DNA from: Bacteroidota bacterium
GTDB lineage: Bacteria; Bacteroidota; Bacteroidia; Chitinophagales; Chitinophagaceae
Reading direction: 5' to 3'
Length of the DNA: 10,147 nucleotides
NCBI GenBank assembly: GCA_023440945.1
Contig: JAEZRL010000487.1
Location: forward strand, 1-10,147
The first letter of the stretch is position 1. Each line of letters starts with the position of its first letter. The notes below the pieces were generated by a model that saw nothing but the letters and a program-made list of their open reading frames with translations, did not search any database and was not told the DNA's origin. The translations under genes and the position numbers were made by a program. Positions 1-7,469 of the stretch are shown here, piece after piece.

Positions 1-311
1 TTTCTACTCCGGCAGGTTTGCAGGAGTGGTTTGCCGATAAAGTTGATGAGCGGGATAATATTTTCAGCTTCTCCTGGAATGGTTCAGAAGAAAAGGCTGA
101 GATACTTGAGGAAGAAGAAGATAAATATGTACGTTTTCATTGGCTGCATGCACCAAAAGAAGAATATTTTGAATTCAGGATTGAGAAAACAGAAATTACC
201 AATCAAACTATTCTTGTTATAAAAGATTTTGCTGAAAAAAACGAGATAAAAGATCAAAGCAGGCTTTGGGAATACCAGGTAAAAGACCTGTTTCATCGCC
301 TTGGTAATTAA
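1..311 (+). CDS. START-like (AHSA1/SRPBCC-type) domain protein, C-terminal part
   Basis: The frame is open from the left edge (first full codon at position 3) to a TAA at 309-311, and no ATG start is present, so the 5' end lies outside the window. The visible 103 residues begin STPAGLQEWFADKV and contain FSFSWNGSEEKAEIL, YVRFHWLHAP and YFEFRIEKTEIT. This matches the small START-like proteins of about 125-130 residues that are widespread in Bacteroidota, so roughly the first 25 residues are missing. The family adopts a helix-grip fold with a hydrophobic cavity; its ligand and role are unknown, and it is expected to be cytoplasmic since no signal or membrane segment is visible. The C-terminal helix (DQSRLWEYQVKDLFHRLG) is complete. 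The gene ends tail to tail with the next gene and has a strong terminator 53 bases downstream of its stop. Family call fairly sure; function unknown. Confidence 0.85.
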   Translation, partial: STPAGLQEWFADKVDERDNIFSFSWNGSEEKAEILEEEEDKYVRFHWLHAPKEEYFEFRIEKTEITNQTILVIKDFAEKNEIKDQSRLWEYQVKDLFHRLGN

Positions 312-904
312 CCTTGCATCATTAGAATTTCTTTATAATTCTCTATAAAAAAATCAAAAGCATTATCCCACTTTTCAAGTGGGATTTTTTTTGAAAGTTT
401 GATGTATTTTCTTTTCGAAAGATCTTCCATCGAATATTTTTTTAAAACAGCAGAAAATAATTCTTTCTTATCCAAACGATGGCTCCATTCATCTTCTCCG
501 GTATCAAATAGCCAATTATCCATTCCTGATTTTTTCTTTGGAATTGCAGTCAAAAAATCTGCCTGGTATTTACCTGAAATATGCAGGTTGATGCTAAAAA
601 AGTTTCCCCACCAAAACAAACTTCTTACTGCACACACAGCCTCTTTTGTAAAATATCTCGGATGATCAAGCATTACATACGGCAAGCCTTCGTACTGTTC
701 GCCTTTATAAATTTTTGGTGAAATGGAACTTACTTCAAGAGTAAAAGTGTTATTTATCTCAGCAACTAATTCTTTATAAGCTTCACTCAATTCCCCAAAA
801 AGCAAGTACACTTTTTCAATTATCCGGTTCTTTGTTAAAATAAACGAAGCATTCGTTACCAACGCCAATTCATTTTCTGAAAGTTTTACATTTGTATTTT
901 GCAT
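308..904 (-). CDS. Conserved-looking hypothetical protein, 198 aa
   Basis: I do not recognise a named family. The ATG is at 904-902 and the stop is a TAA at 310-308. The product has no signal peptide, no membrane segment and no cysteine-rich motif, so it is probably cytoplasmic. It starts with a charged helix-like segment (MQNTNVKLSENELALVTNASFILTKN), has a central aromatic part (VRSLFWWGNFFSINLHISGKY, about residues 93-113) and a Lys-rich C-terminal half ending in a predicted helix (WDNAFDFFIENYKEIL). The composition and regular hydrophobic pattern look like a real folded protein, and no good ORF competes on the other strand. It overlaps the START-like gene tail to tail by 4 bases and is divergent from the LptF/LptG-like gene with only 26 bases between the proposed starts, so its promoter must overlap the start of that gene. 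Existence of the gene is likely; the function is unknown. Confidence 0.75.
   Translation of the reverse strand: MQNTNVKLSENELALVTNASFILTKNRIIEKVYLLFGELSEAYKELVAEINNTFTLEVSSISPKIYKGEQYEGLPYVMLDHPRYFTKEAVCAVRSLFWWGNFFSINLHISGKYQADFLTAIPKKKSGMDNWLFDTGEDEWSHRLDKKELFSAVLKKYSMEDLSKRKYIKLSKKIPLEKWDNAFDFFIENYKEILMMQG
365..392 (+). terminator. Intrinsic terminator of the START-like gene, inside the opposing CDS
   Basis: A perfect 9-bp stem, ATCCCACTT (365-373) with AAGTGGGAT (377-385), has a 3-nt loop and runs straight into eight T residues (385-392). The U-tract follows the hairpin only in plus-strand transcripts, so it should stop transcription from the START-like gene that ends at 311. The same bases encode a KIPLEKWD stretch near the C-terminus of the minus-strand hypothetical protein. 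Confidence 0.8.
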
Positions 905-930
905 AGTAGCTTTTGAAAGAATTTTACAAA

Positions 931-2382
931 GTGATTAAAAAACTTGATACACTCATCATACGATCTTTTATTGGGCCTTTCTTTGCTACGTTTCTTATTT
1001 CCCTTTTCGTGCTGGTGATGCAGTTTTTTTGGTTGTATATAGATGATCTTGTTGGCAAAGGACTTGATTTTCTCACCATCTTTAAACTCATTGGTTTTGT
1101 TGCAGCAACAGCAGTGCCTTTGGCTTTGCCCCTTGCCTTGCTCCTTTCTTCTATTATGACGTTTGGAAATCTTGGCGAAAGCTTTGAATTAGTAGCGATC
1201 AAATCAGCAGGAATCCCCCTTCTTCGTTTTATGCGGCCGCTTTTAATTGTAGCTGCGCTTATTGCAGGTGTTGCTTTTCTTTTTGCCAACAATATTATAC
1301 CCGTTGCGAATTTAAAATTGAATGCACTTAAATATGATATTATCGTAACAAAACCTGCATTCGATATAAAAGAAGGTGTTTTTTATGATAAACTGGAAGG
1401 TTATGTAATAAAGTTGGGTAAGAAAGAAAAAGATGACAGCACCATTCGGAATGTTATCATTTTTGAAAAGCAAATGGGGTTGCAGGATAATTTGCTTACT
1501 GCAGAAAGCGGTGTAATGAAGGTTACGCCGGATAAGCGCTTCATGGAATTTAAATTACGGGATGGATGGCGTTATGAAGAAAGAGGAAATCGTTATAGCA
1601 ACAACACAGATTTTATTCGTCTCGGTTTTAAAGAATACACGAAGATGTTCGACTTAAGCAGTTTCAAGATGAATAAAACCGAAGACAGTCTTTTTAAATA
1701 CGATCCGAAAATGCTGAGTGTGCGCCAACTGAATAAAGCGATAGATTCAATTGGTGATATTAATCAGAAAGCTTATCGAAATTCGGAAAGGCAGTTGGTT
1801 GATTATCTTTCTTTCATTCGCTACAAGGATAGTTTATGGCAGGTTTCTGATTCTTTAAAACGAAAATTTGCTTCTAAAGATATTGTTCCGGATTCCCTTC
1901 GAACCTATATTTACGACCGGGCCCTTTCTCAATTAAATTCTTTAAAAACGGAGGCGCAGATATTATCGCAGGATTATAAAGCAAGACAAAATTCGCTGCG
2001 CAGCCACTGGATAGAATGGAATAGAAAATTTACGCTTTCTGTTGCCTGTATCGTTTTGTTTATGATAGGTGCGCCGCTTGGTTCAATTATTCGTAAAGGC
2101 GGACTTGGAACGCCGCTGATATTTGCCATCGTTTTCTTTGTACTCTTTCATCTGCTCAACACTTTTGGCGAAAAGTTCGCCAAAGAAGGTGTATCAAGTC
2201 CGGGAGCAGGCATGTGGTTATCCACCGCGGTATTGATTCCCATCGGTATATTCCTTACATGGAAAGCCATGCACGATTCGCAGTTATTCAATAAAGAATT
2301 CTACTATCGTTTTTTCAAGAAAGTAAAACGATTTGTTGCTTCCTTCAGCAAGAAAAAAGAAGAAGACAATATTACAGCGTGA
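931..2382 (+). CDS. LptF/LptG (YjgP/YjgQ) family permease, Bacteroidota long form
   Basis: This is an inner-membrane permease of the LptB2FG-type ABC transporter that extracts lipopolysaccharide and passes it to the periplasmic bridge. Counting from the GTG start (483 aa), three N-terminal membrane segments lie at about residues 14-37, 52-78 and 102-122. A large periplasmic region follows, then three C-terminal segments at about 370-390, 395-412 and 430-446, with the conserved GAPLGSIIRKGGLG loop between the first two of these. LptF/LptG of Enterobacteria are about 360 aa. The extra length is a charged, helix-rich stretch (about 260-365) just before the fourth membrane segment, a known feature of the long Bacteroidota proteins. 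There is no ATG near the start. The frame is open back to TTG at 913, but GTG at 931 gives MIKKLDTLIIRSFIGPF, which fits the family N-terminus better. LptF and LptG cannot be told apart here, so no symbol is given. Confidence 0.88.
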   Translation: MIKKLDTLIIRSFIGPFFATFLISLFVLVMQFFWLYIDDLVGKGLDFLTIFKLIGFVAATAVPLALPLALLLSSIMTFGNLGESFELVAIKSAGIPLLRFMRPLLIVAALIAGVAFLFANNIIPVANLKLNALKYDIIVTKPAFDIKEGVFYDKLEGYVIKLGKKEKDDSTIRNVIIFEKQMGLQDNLLTAESGVMKVTPDKRFMEFKLRDGWRYEERGNRYSNNTDFIRLGFKEYTKMFDLSSFKMNKTEDSLFKYDPKMLSVRQLNKAIDSIGDINQKAYRNSERQLVDYLSFIRYKDSLWQVSDSLKRKFASKDIVPDSLRTYIYDRALSQLNSLKTEAQILSQDYKARQNSLRSHWIEWNRKFTLSVACIVLFMIGAPLGSIIRKGGLGTPLIFAIVFFVLFHLLNTFGEKFAKEGVSSPGAGMWLSTAVLIPIGIFLTWKAMHDSQLFNKEFYYRFFKKVKRFVASFSKKKEEDNITA

Positions 2383-2416
2383 GTTTATAAAAATTTTTCC
2401 GAGTGAACTTTTGAAC

Positions 2417-2452
2417 TTATGGATAGCATCCTTTAAAAGATGCCATCCATAA
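2417..2452. terminator. Hairpin between convergent permease and cyclomaltodextrinase genes
   Basis: Arms TTATGGATAGCATC (2417-2430) and GATGCCATCCATAA (2439-2452) form a 14-bp stem with an 8-nt loop. The single non-matching pair is A-C in plus RNA but a G-U wobble in minus RNA, so the stem is complete in transcripts of the minus-strand operon, whose stop codon is 14 bases before it. It lies 34 bases after the plus-strand permease stop. Neither side has a perfect U-tract (a loose T-rich stretch follows on the plus side), so strength is uncertain, but position and stem length suit a shared terminator. Confidence 0.6.
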
Positions 2453-2466
2453 CATTGTACGTTATT

Positions 2467-4335
2467 TTATTTCTGTAACTCCAGCACCCACATTTTTTTT
2501 CCCGGAATGGTGAATGGATTGCTCACCGTTTCGCCTGTTACAACATTTCTTCCGCTGGTAAAACCTTTTGTTCTTTCAACATAATTACTAAAAAATATTT
2601 CTTTGCTGTTGTTGTTCAAATTCATCACGCACATGATGGTTTGGGCGGTATTATAGCGGAAGTAAACATATAAGCCATCGTCCGGAACATATTGCATCAG
2701 CTTGCCCGTTGTAATGGCCGAAGAACTTTTTCTAAAGTTGGCTAATGTTCTTGTGTAATTTAGGATTGATATTTCATCTTGATTCATTCCTTGTCCTGTA
2801 AAAGCATTTTTTGTATCACCTTGAAATCCTCCTGGAAAATCCATTCGCACCAATGCATCCGGGTCGCTTACGCCTTTCATTAATATTTCCGTTCCATAAT
2901 ACATCTGTGGAATGCCCCTTTCGGTCATCAGCCACGCCAGGCCGATTTTCAGTTTTGTAGTATCCTCATTCAGGGCAGAATAAAATCTTGTCATGTCATG
3001 ATTATCTAAAAAGATAACATTGTTCATCGGGTTTTCGTAGAGGATATCATTGCTCAAAGTTTGATAAAGACTGTTGCCGCCATCTTCCTGTTTTAGCGCG
3101 GGCATGATACCGGCAAACAATGTTTGAAAATCAGTAACACCGATAAGATTGCTTTTAAAAGGTGTATTGATGGTGTTTCTTGTAAAATAAGCTTCGCTAA
3201 CGGTTGAGTTAACCCAGGCTTCACCAAACATAGTGATGTTAGGATATTCATCAATCAACGCCTGGTTGCAGCGATTCATAAAATTGAGATCGCAATAAAT
3301 ATAAGTGTCTATTCTCCAGGCATCGAGACCAAAAGTTTCGGTGCACCATATTGCATTTTGAATAAGATAATTTGCGACATAAGGATTACTTTGATTAAGA
3401 TCTGGCATTTGATCGGTAAACCATCCGTCTGTTTCCAGTTTTTTATCAATGGGCGCCGCATAAGGGTCGAAATGAGTTTGATCCCTGTAATTAGGATGTG
3501 TAAACGCAGGCCATTGATGCAGCCAGTCTTTCATGGGAAGATCCTGAACTGTAAAATGGTATAAACCCGCATGATTATATACCGCATCCTGGATCAATTT
3601 CATTCTGCGTTTATGCAGTTCATCGCTCAGTTTTTTATATGTTTCCTCATCACCAAAATGGGGATTGATTTTATAATGGTTAGTAATGGCATAACCGTGA
3701 TAAAAAGAGCGCAACGATCCTCTTTCAACAGCAAGTGGCATATCATTTTCCAGAACAGGCGTCATCCATAAACTGGTAACACCTAAATTTTGTAAGTAGT
3801 CAAGATGATTGATAACCCCTTGTATATCGCCGCCATGATAAAGAAACAAGGAATCTCTGTCTGATAAGGTGTCTTTTAATCCTGTTGGATGATCATTTGC
3901 TGCATCGCCATTGCTGAAACGATCCGGCATCAGTAAATAAATGAGATCGGATGATCGTACGCCTTGCGCAAATTCGGTTCCGTTGCCGGTACGTCTTTCT
4001 TTCAGTTCATAACTAACTTCATATTCATTTCCCGACTGATGTATTTTTATCTTCATCATCCCCGGTTTCGCTGTGTTGTAGATCTTCAAGTCAAGAAACA
4101 AATAATTAGGATTTTCAACCTTGTTCGTTTTTACCAGTTCTACACCTTTATACGATAAACTGACCGTTGCATCTGTGGCGATATTGGGATAATGCAGCAT
4201 CAACTGTAAATTGTTGTTCTTCATTTTTACCCACCAATTTGTTGGATAGGCTTCAACGGTTGATTGGGCTGAACTGAAATGATATAAAATGACTGTTATA
4301 ACCAACAGCAGGCATGGTAACTTTCGCAAATTCAT
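2467..4335 (-). CDS. Periplasmic cyclomaltodextrinase / neopullulanase, GH13, SusA-like
   Basis: This is a GH13 retaining alpha-glucosidic hydrolase expected to cut cyclodextrins, maltodextrins or pullulan fragments in the periplasm. From the ATG at 4335 (622 aa), residues 1-24 form a signal peptide ending SSAQ. Residues about 28-113 are the beta-rich N-terminal domain, with YPTNWWVKMKNNNLQLMLHY typical of the cyclomaltodextrinase N-domain. The (beta/alpha)8 domain follows, starting IYLLMPDRFSNGD. GH13 regions are intact: DAVYNH (250-255); GLDAWRIDTY with Arg341 and nucleophile Asp343; FGEAW with acid/base Glu372; FLDNHD with His446 and Asp447. A C-terminal beta domain covers about 540-622. 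An in-frame TTG lies directly before the ATG, but the ATG is preferred because it shares its A with the TGA of the upstream transporter gene (TGATG), implying translational coupling. The length matches SusA-type enzymes. Exact substrate preference cannot be read from sequence. Confidence 0.93.
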   Translation of the reverse strand: MNLRKLPCLLLVITVILYHFSSAQSTVEAYPTNWWVKMKNNNLQLMLHYPNIATDATVSLSYKGVELVKTNKVENPNYLFLDLKIYNTAKPGMMKIKIHQSGNEYEVSYELKERRTGNGTEFAQGVRSSDLIYLLMPDRFSNGDAANDHPTGLKDTLSDRDSLFLYHGGDIQGVINHLDYLQNLGVTSLWMTPVLENDMPLAVERGSLRSFYHGYAITNHYKINPHFGDEETYKKLSDELHKRRMKLIQDAVYNHAGLYHFTVQDLPMKDWLHQWPAFTHPNYRDQTHFDPYAAPIDKKLETDGWFTDQMPDLNQSNPYVANYLIQNAIWCTETFGLDAWRIDTYIYCDLNFMNRCNQALIDEYPNITMFGEAWVNSTVSEAYFTRNTINTPFKSNLIGVTDFQTLFAGIMPALKQEDGGNSLYQTLSNDILYENPMNNVIFLDNHDMTRFYSALNEDTTKLKIGLAWLMTERGIPQMYYGTEILMKGVSDPDALVRMDFPGGFQGDTKNAFTGQGMNQDEISILNYTRTLANFRKSSSAITTGKLMQYVPDDGLYVYFRYNTAQTIMCVMNLNNNSKEIFFSNYVERTKGFTSGRNVVTGETVSNPFTIPGKKMWVLELQK

Positions 4336-5732
4336 CAATGCACATTTAATTGTTTTTCCTGTTTAATTTTTATCGCACCTGCATCATAAACAAACAGAAC
4401 GCTTATGGCAGCACATAACATAAAGAAGCCGGCCAGTACAATGGCATAAATGGGTTGACCATTGTAAAGATGTTTTACTATCCATCCGCCAAATAATCCA
4501 TTTACAATTTGCGGAAGCGTAATAAAAAAGTTGAAGATACCCATGTAAATACCAAGTTTGCCGGCGGGAATAGAGCCCGATAATATTACATAAGGCATTG
4601 CCAAAATACTTGCCCATGCTAAGCCAACACCTATCATGGATAATTGCAGCATAGCCGCGTCTTTTACAAAATAGATGGAGATGAGCCCAACACCACCTGC
4701 TATTAATGATAATGCATGTGTAAGTTTACGGCCAATATATTTTGCAATAACAGGCAGAAGCAATGCATAGAACATGGCAACAAGGTTGTACGTTCCGAAA
4801 GCAGAACTTACTTCATTACCTGCCTGGTTATATTCAACGCTCCTTGAATAATCACCTGATAAACCATATACGTGTGTGGCAACTGCATCTGTTGTAAACA
4901 CCCACATGCTGAACAAGGCAAACCAACTAAAGAATTGCACCAAACCCAATTGCTTCATCGTTTTTGGCATCTTAGCAAAATCGCTTGCTATCTCACTTAA
5001 GCCTTTTTTCTCCGAATCTGTATTTTGTTTACCATGATATTTTTCATACTCTTTAGGCGGATATTCCTTCGTGAAGATCACTGTTATCAATATTGCAATA
5101 ATAAATGCGGCAGCGCCAATATAAAACGAGTATTTAATGTTGTTTGCAATACCATCAAATCCGGCTTCCAAACTTACGCCCGCTTTCTCCAGCCATTTTG
5201 GTAATTCGGAACCTGCAACCGCACCCAATCCTATCAAAAAAGTCTGCACACTAAAACCAAGGGTTCGTTGTGTTTCCGGCAGGTTGTCTGCCACCAATGC
5301 CCGGAAAGGTTCCATTGCAACATTGAAAGAGGCATCCATTATCATCACCATTCCGGCGCCGATATACAAAGCAGGAATAATGCCAGCTAATGCGCCTGAA
5401 TTAGGTAAGAAAACCAAAGCTGTTGCCGATAATAATGCACCTGTTAAGAAATACGGTTTTCTTCTTCCTAAACGGTTCCATGTTCTATCGCTGTAATGAC
5501 CGATCAAAGGCTGAACGATCATCCCCACCAATGGTGCTACGATCCAGAACATGGGTAACTGATCTACATCAGCACCAAACGAACGAAGTATGCGGCTTGT
5601 GTTTCCATTTTGCAAAGCAAACCCGACCTGGATACCCAGGAAGCCAAAACTCATCGTAAATATTTGCAACAGGCTTAGCCTTGGTTTTGTTAATAGGCCT
5701 GTGATAGTTTTTGAAGGGGTTGAGACTGCCAT
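4335..5732 (-). CDS. SLC45-type MFS sugar:proton symporter, probably maltose/maltodextrin
   Basis: This is a 465-aa inner-membrane transporter with about 12 membrane segments. SLC45/GPH-like signatures are clear: GIQVGFALQNGNTSRIL in the first helix (about 33-49), the cytoplasmic loop GHYSDRTWNRLGRRKPY (78-94), DASFNVAMEPFRALVAD (133-149), a central charged loop (about 223-260) and FFSWFALFSMWVFTTDAV (267-284). Members of this group import sucrose or maltose with protons. The gene comes first in a two-gene operon and its TGA overlaps the ATG of the SusA-like GH13 enzyme, which argues for uptake of maltose or short maltodextrins released in the periplasm. This parallels Bacteroidota starch loci that pair an MFS maltose carrier with a SusA homologue. 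No SusC/SusD, GH65 phosphorylase or LacI-type regulator is in this window. The ATG at 5732-5730 is the natural start; a probable promoter lies just upstream. Family confident; substrate inferred from context. Confidence 0.9.
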   Translation of the reverse strand: MAVSTPSKTITGLLTKPRLSLLQIFTMSFGFLGIQVGFALQNGNTSRILRSFGADVDQLPMFWIVAPLVGMIVQPLIGHYSDRTWNRLGRRKPYFLTGALLSATALVFLPNSGALAGIIPALYIGAGMVMIMDASFNVAMEPFRALVADNLPETQRTLGFSVQTFLIGLGAVAGSELPKWLEKAGVSLEAGFDGIANNIKYSFYIGAAAFIIAILITVIFTKEYPPKEYEKYHGKQNTDSEKKGLSEIASDFAKMPKTMKQLGLVQFFSWFALFSMWVFTTDAVATHVYGLSGDYSRSVEYNQAGNEVSSAFGTYNLVAMFYALLLPVIAKYIGRKLTHALSLIAGGVGLISIYFVKDAAMLQLSMIGVGLAWASILAMPYVILSGSIPAGKLGIYMGIFNFFITLPQIVNGLFGGWIVKHLYNGQPIYAIVLAGFFMLCAAISVLFVYDAGAIKIKQEKQLNVH

Positions 5733-5770
5733 GAAATTTATTTAAGAAGAGAAATGTGTATGAAACGAGC

Positions 5771-5826
5771 ATGATTGCAAATAAATCGCAAAACTGTTTA
5801 AAAATCAACAAATGGTTTGCAATCAT
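5771..5826. repeat. Perfect 11-bp inverted repeat upstream of the maltodextrin operon
   Basis: ATGATTGCAAA (5771-5781) and TTTGCAATCAT (5816-5826) are exact reverse complements 34 bases apart. The match can be extended outward by GAGC (5767-5770) with GCTC (5830-5833) after a 3-base bulge. A further GCAAA copy at 5788-5792 lies 11 bases (one helical turn) from the one in the left arm. The repeat surrounds the candidate promoter of the transporter and GH13 genes. It may be a two-site operator for a dimeric regulator; an invertible segment is a less likely alternative. Confidence 0.6.
5778..5812 (-). promoter_or_regulatory. Candidate Bacteroidota-type promoter of the transporter-GH13 operon
   Basis: On the minus strand, TTTATTTG (5785-5778) differs at one position from the Bacteroidota -7 consensus TAnnTTTG. 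A -33-like TTTGTTG (5812-5806) lies upstream, with 20 bases between TTG and the -7 box. This would start transcription roughly 35-40 bases before the ATG at 5732. The -7 box overlaps the left arm of the 11-bp inverted repeat, so a protein bound there would block it. Match is approximate and untested. Confidence 0.35.
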
Positions 5827-5969
5827 CAAGCTCCAATCGACCTTAATTTACTAATCAAAGATTTTCAGATGAAAAATACTGAATAAAAAAACAATTACAT
5901 GAAGTTTTATTAAAGGCTTGAATAAAAGTGAGCGAACATAATGTTTAAGGCAATTATTGAATCACGCCT

Positions 5970-7469
5970 TTACTTTAGTTCATGGATAATTATTCTTGAA
6001 GCATGACTTTCATCATGATAAATTTGAATTGTTTCTTTCTTGAAATCCGAAGCATCAGCTTTTGCAATGTCAATAAATTTTTGTGGGTTCATATCCGCTA
6101 AAGGAAACCAACTGCTCTGTATTTGTATCATTACTTTATGACCTTTTAAAAAAGTATGTGCAACATCATTTAAATGAAATCTTACTCTTGTTATTTTACC
6201 CGGAGTAAATGGTTCGGGATTAACAAAACTCTTTCTGAATTTCCCCCTTAAAACTTCCGCTCTTACGAGGCGCTGTGTTTGTTGTGCATCCGGCAAAACA
6301 TCAATCACTTTTACTATAAAATCTGCATCTGTGCCAGTGGTACTTACAAACAAGTCTGCAGTTACAGGGCCGGCAAGTGTAACATTATCAGCAAGTGCGT
6401 CGCTTGTATACTGAACCACATCGTTGCGTTGCGAAGCAAACGTTTGATCAGCGGTCATATATTCATTTACCCTGCTATCGTTTTGTTCGTTGATATAAGG
6501 AACCGGGTTTGAAGGATCAGAAATATATTCATCATAACCTGTACTTTTTTGATGTGAAAGAGAAAGCGCATGATCTTTACTTAAAAACCATTCTGACCTC
6601 TTTATTCTTTTTGCAGGCCAATGTTCAAATGTTTTCCATTGATTGATGCCTGTGAAAAATATCGTTGCTTCAGGTGCATTAAAACTTCCTTTATGTTTTA
6701 AATAATAATTGAAGAAGTCGTATTGCATTTGTTTGAATTTTATGTTCACATCTTCTCCAAAATCATACGAACCGAAAGAACGCCATTCATTTCTTGCCCA
6801 CGCACCATGCGACCAGGGCCCCATTATCAAACGATTGTTATTGCCTGGTGTTTGCTTTTCAATTGCCTCGTATGTTTTTAAAGCACCAAACATATCTTCC
6901 GCATCAAACCATCCGCCTACAACAAGCACGGCTGGTTTTACATTTTTTAAATGCGGACGAATGTTTCTTGCTTGCCAGTAAGCATCTTTTGTAGTGTGTT
7001 GTAAATACTCATTCCATATTTTACTGCTGTCATGGAAATATAAACGATTGATATTTTTTATCGGCCCTAATTGTTTGTAGAAATAATAGGCATCACCAAT
7101 AGTCATAAACTCTGTGATGCGTGGGTAAGATTGCCATGGCTCAGGTCTGGGATAATCGAAATAATTTAAAAAGCCGAAATTATCCATCAGGAAAAATGCC
7201 CCGCGATGATAAGCGTCATCACCTTCAAATTCGTCTGTAACAGGTGCTTGTGGCGACACCGCTTTTATTGCTGGATGCGCATCCGGCAAAGAAGCAGAAG
7301 CATAAAAACCGGGATAAGAAATGCCATATACACCAACGTTTCCATTGTTATGCGTATTCTTTAAAAGCCAGTCAACCGTATCATACATGTCACTGCTTTC
7401 ATCCACATCTTTGTTGCATTTTTTATTGGCTATGGCAGGCGTCATCTCCTGGAAATTTCCTTCACTCAT
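5970..7469 (-). CDS. C-terminal fragment of CocE/NonD hydrolase: catalytic triad and jelly-roll domain
   Basis: This 499-codon reading frame begins with an ATG directly after the interrupting TAA. It contains GVYGISYPGF with the nucleophile Ser51, a helical cap region (about 75-175), VVGGWFDAEDMFG with Asp189, and GPWSHGAW with His221. The C-terminal beta jelly-roll typical of the family runs from about 290 to 499 (QYTSDALADNVTLAGPVTADLFVS, KGHKVMIQIQSSWFPLADMNP). Expressed from this ATG it would lack the export signal and the oxyanion tyrosine, so independent activity is unlikely even though the triad is present. The strong conservation of its motifs shows that the break is recent or that the two parts are still made as one protein. 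The intact enzyme would hydrolyse an ester or amide bond; the substrate cannot be told. Confidence 0.65.
   Translation of the reverse strand: MSEGNFQEMTPAIANKKCNKDVDESSDMYDTVDWLLKNTHNNGNVGVYGISYPGFYASASLPDAHPAIKAVSPQAPVTDEFEGDDAYHRGAFFLMDNFGFLNYFDYPRPEPWQSYPRITEFMTIGDAYYFYKQLGPIKNINRLYFHDSSKIWNEYLQHTTKDAYWQARNIRPHLKNVKPAVLVVGGWFDAEDMFGALKTYEAIEKQTPGNNNRLIMGPWSHGAWARNEWRSFGSYDFGEDVNIKFKQMQYDFFNYYLKHKGSFNAPEATIFFTGINQWKTFEHWPAKRIKRSEWFLSKDHALSLSHQKSTGYDEYISDPSNPVPYINEQNDSRVNEYMTADQTFASQRNDVVQYTSDALADNVTLAGPVTADLFVSTTGTDADFIVKVIDVLPDAQQTQRLVRAEVLRGKFRKSFVNPEPFTPGKITRVRFHLNDVAHTFLKGHKVMIQIQSSWFPLADMNPQKFIDIAKADASDFKKETIQIYHDESHASRIIIHELK

Noticed and set aside
924..1292. 122-codon minus-strand frame opposite the LptF/LptG-like gene
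   Set aside because: It is a Lys/Arg/Ser-rich shadow of the membrane-protein frame, with no plausible fold or motif; the plus-strand gene has clear family features.
5137..5496. 119-codon plus-strand frame inside the SLC45-type transporter
   Set aside because: It is antisense to well-conserved transporter motifs, and its composition is typical of a reverse-strand shadow.
5569..5829. 86-codon minus-strand frame covering the transporter start and upstream region
   Set aside because: It is in a different frame from the transporter, has no protein-like pattern, and overlaps the inverted repeat and promoter candidate.
5902..5972. Terminator hairpin after the hydrolase stop
   Set aside because: Only weak pairings were found (TTTTATT/AATAAAA and a 5-bp AAGGC/GCCTT), with no U-tract in the right place.
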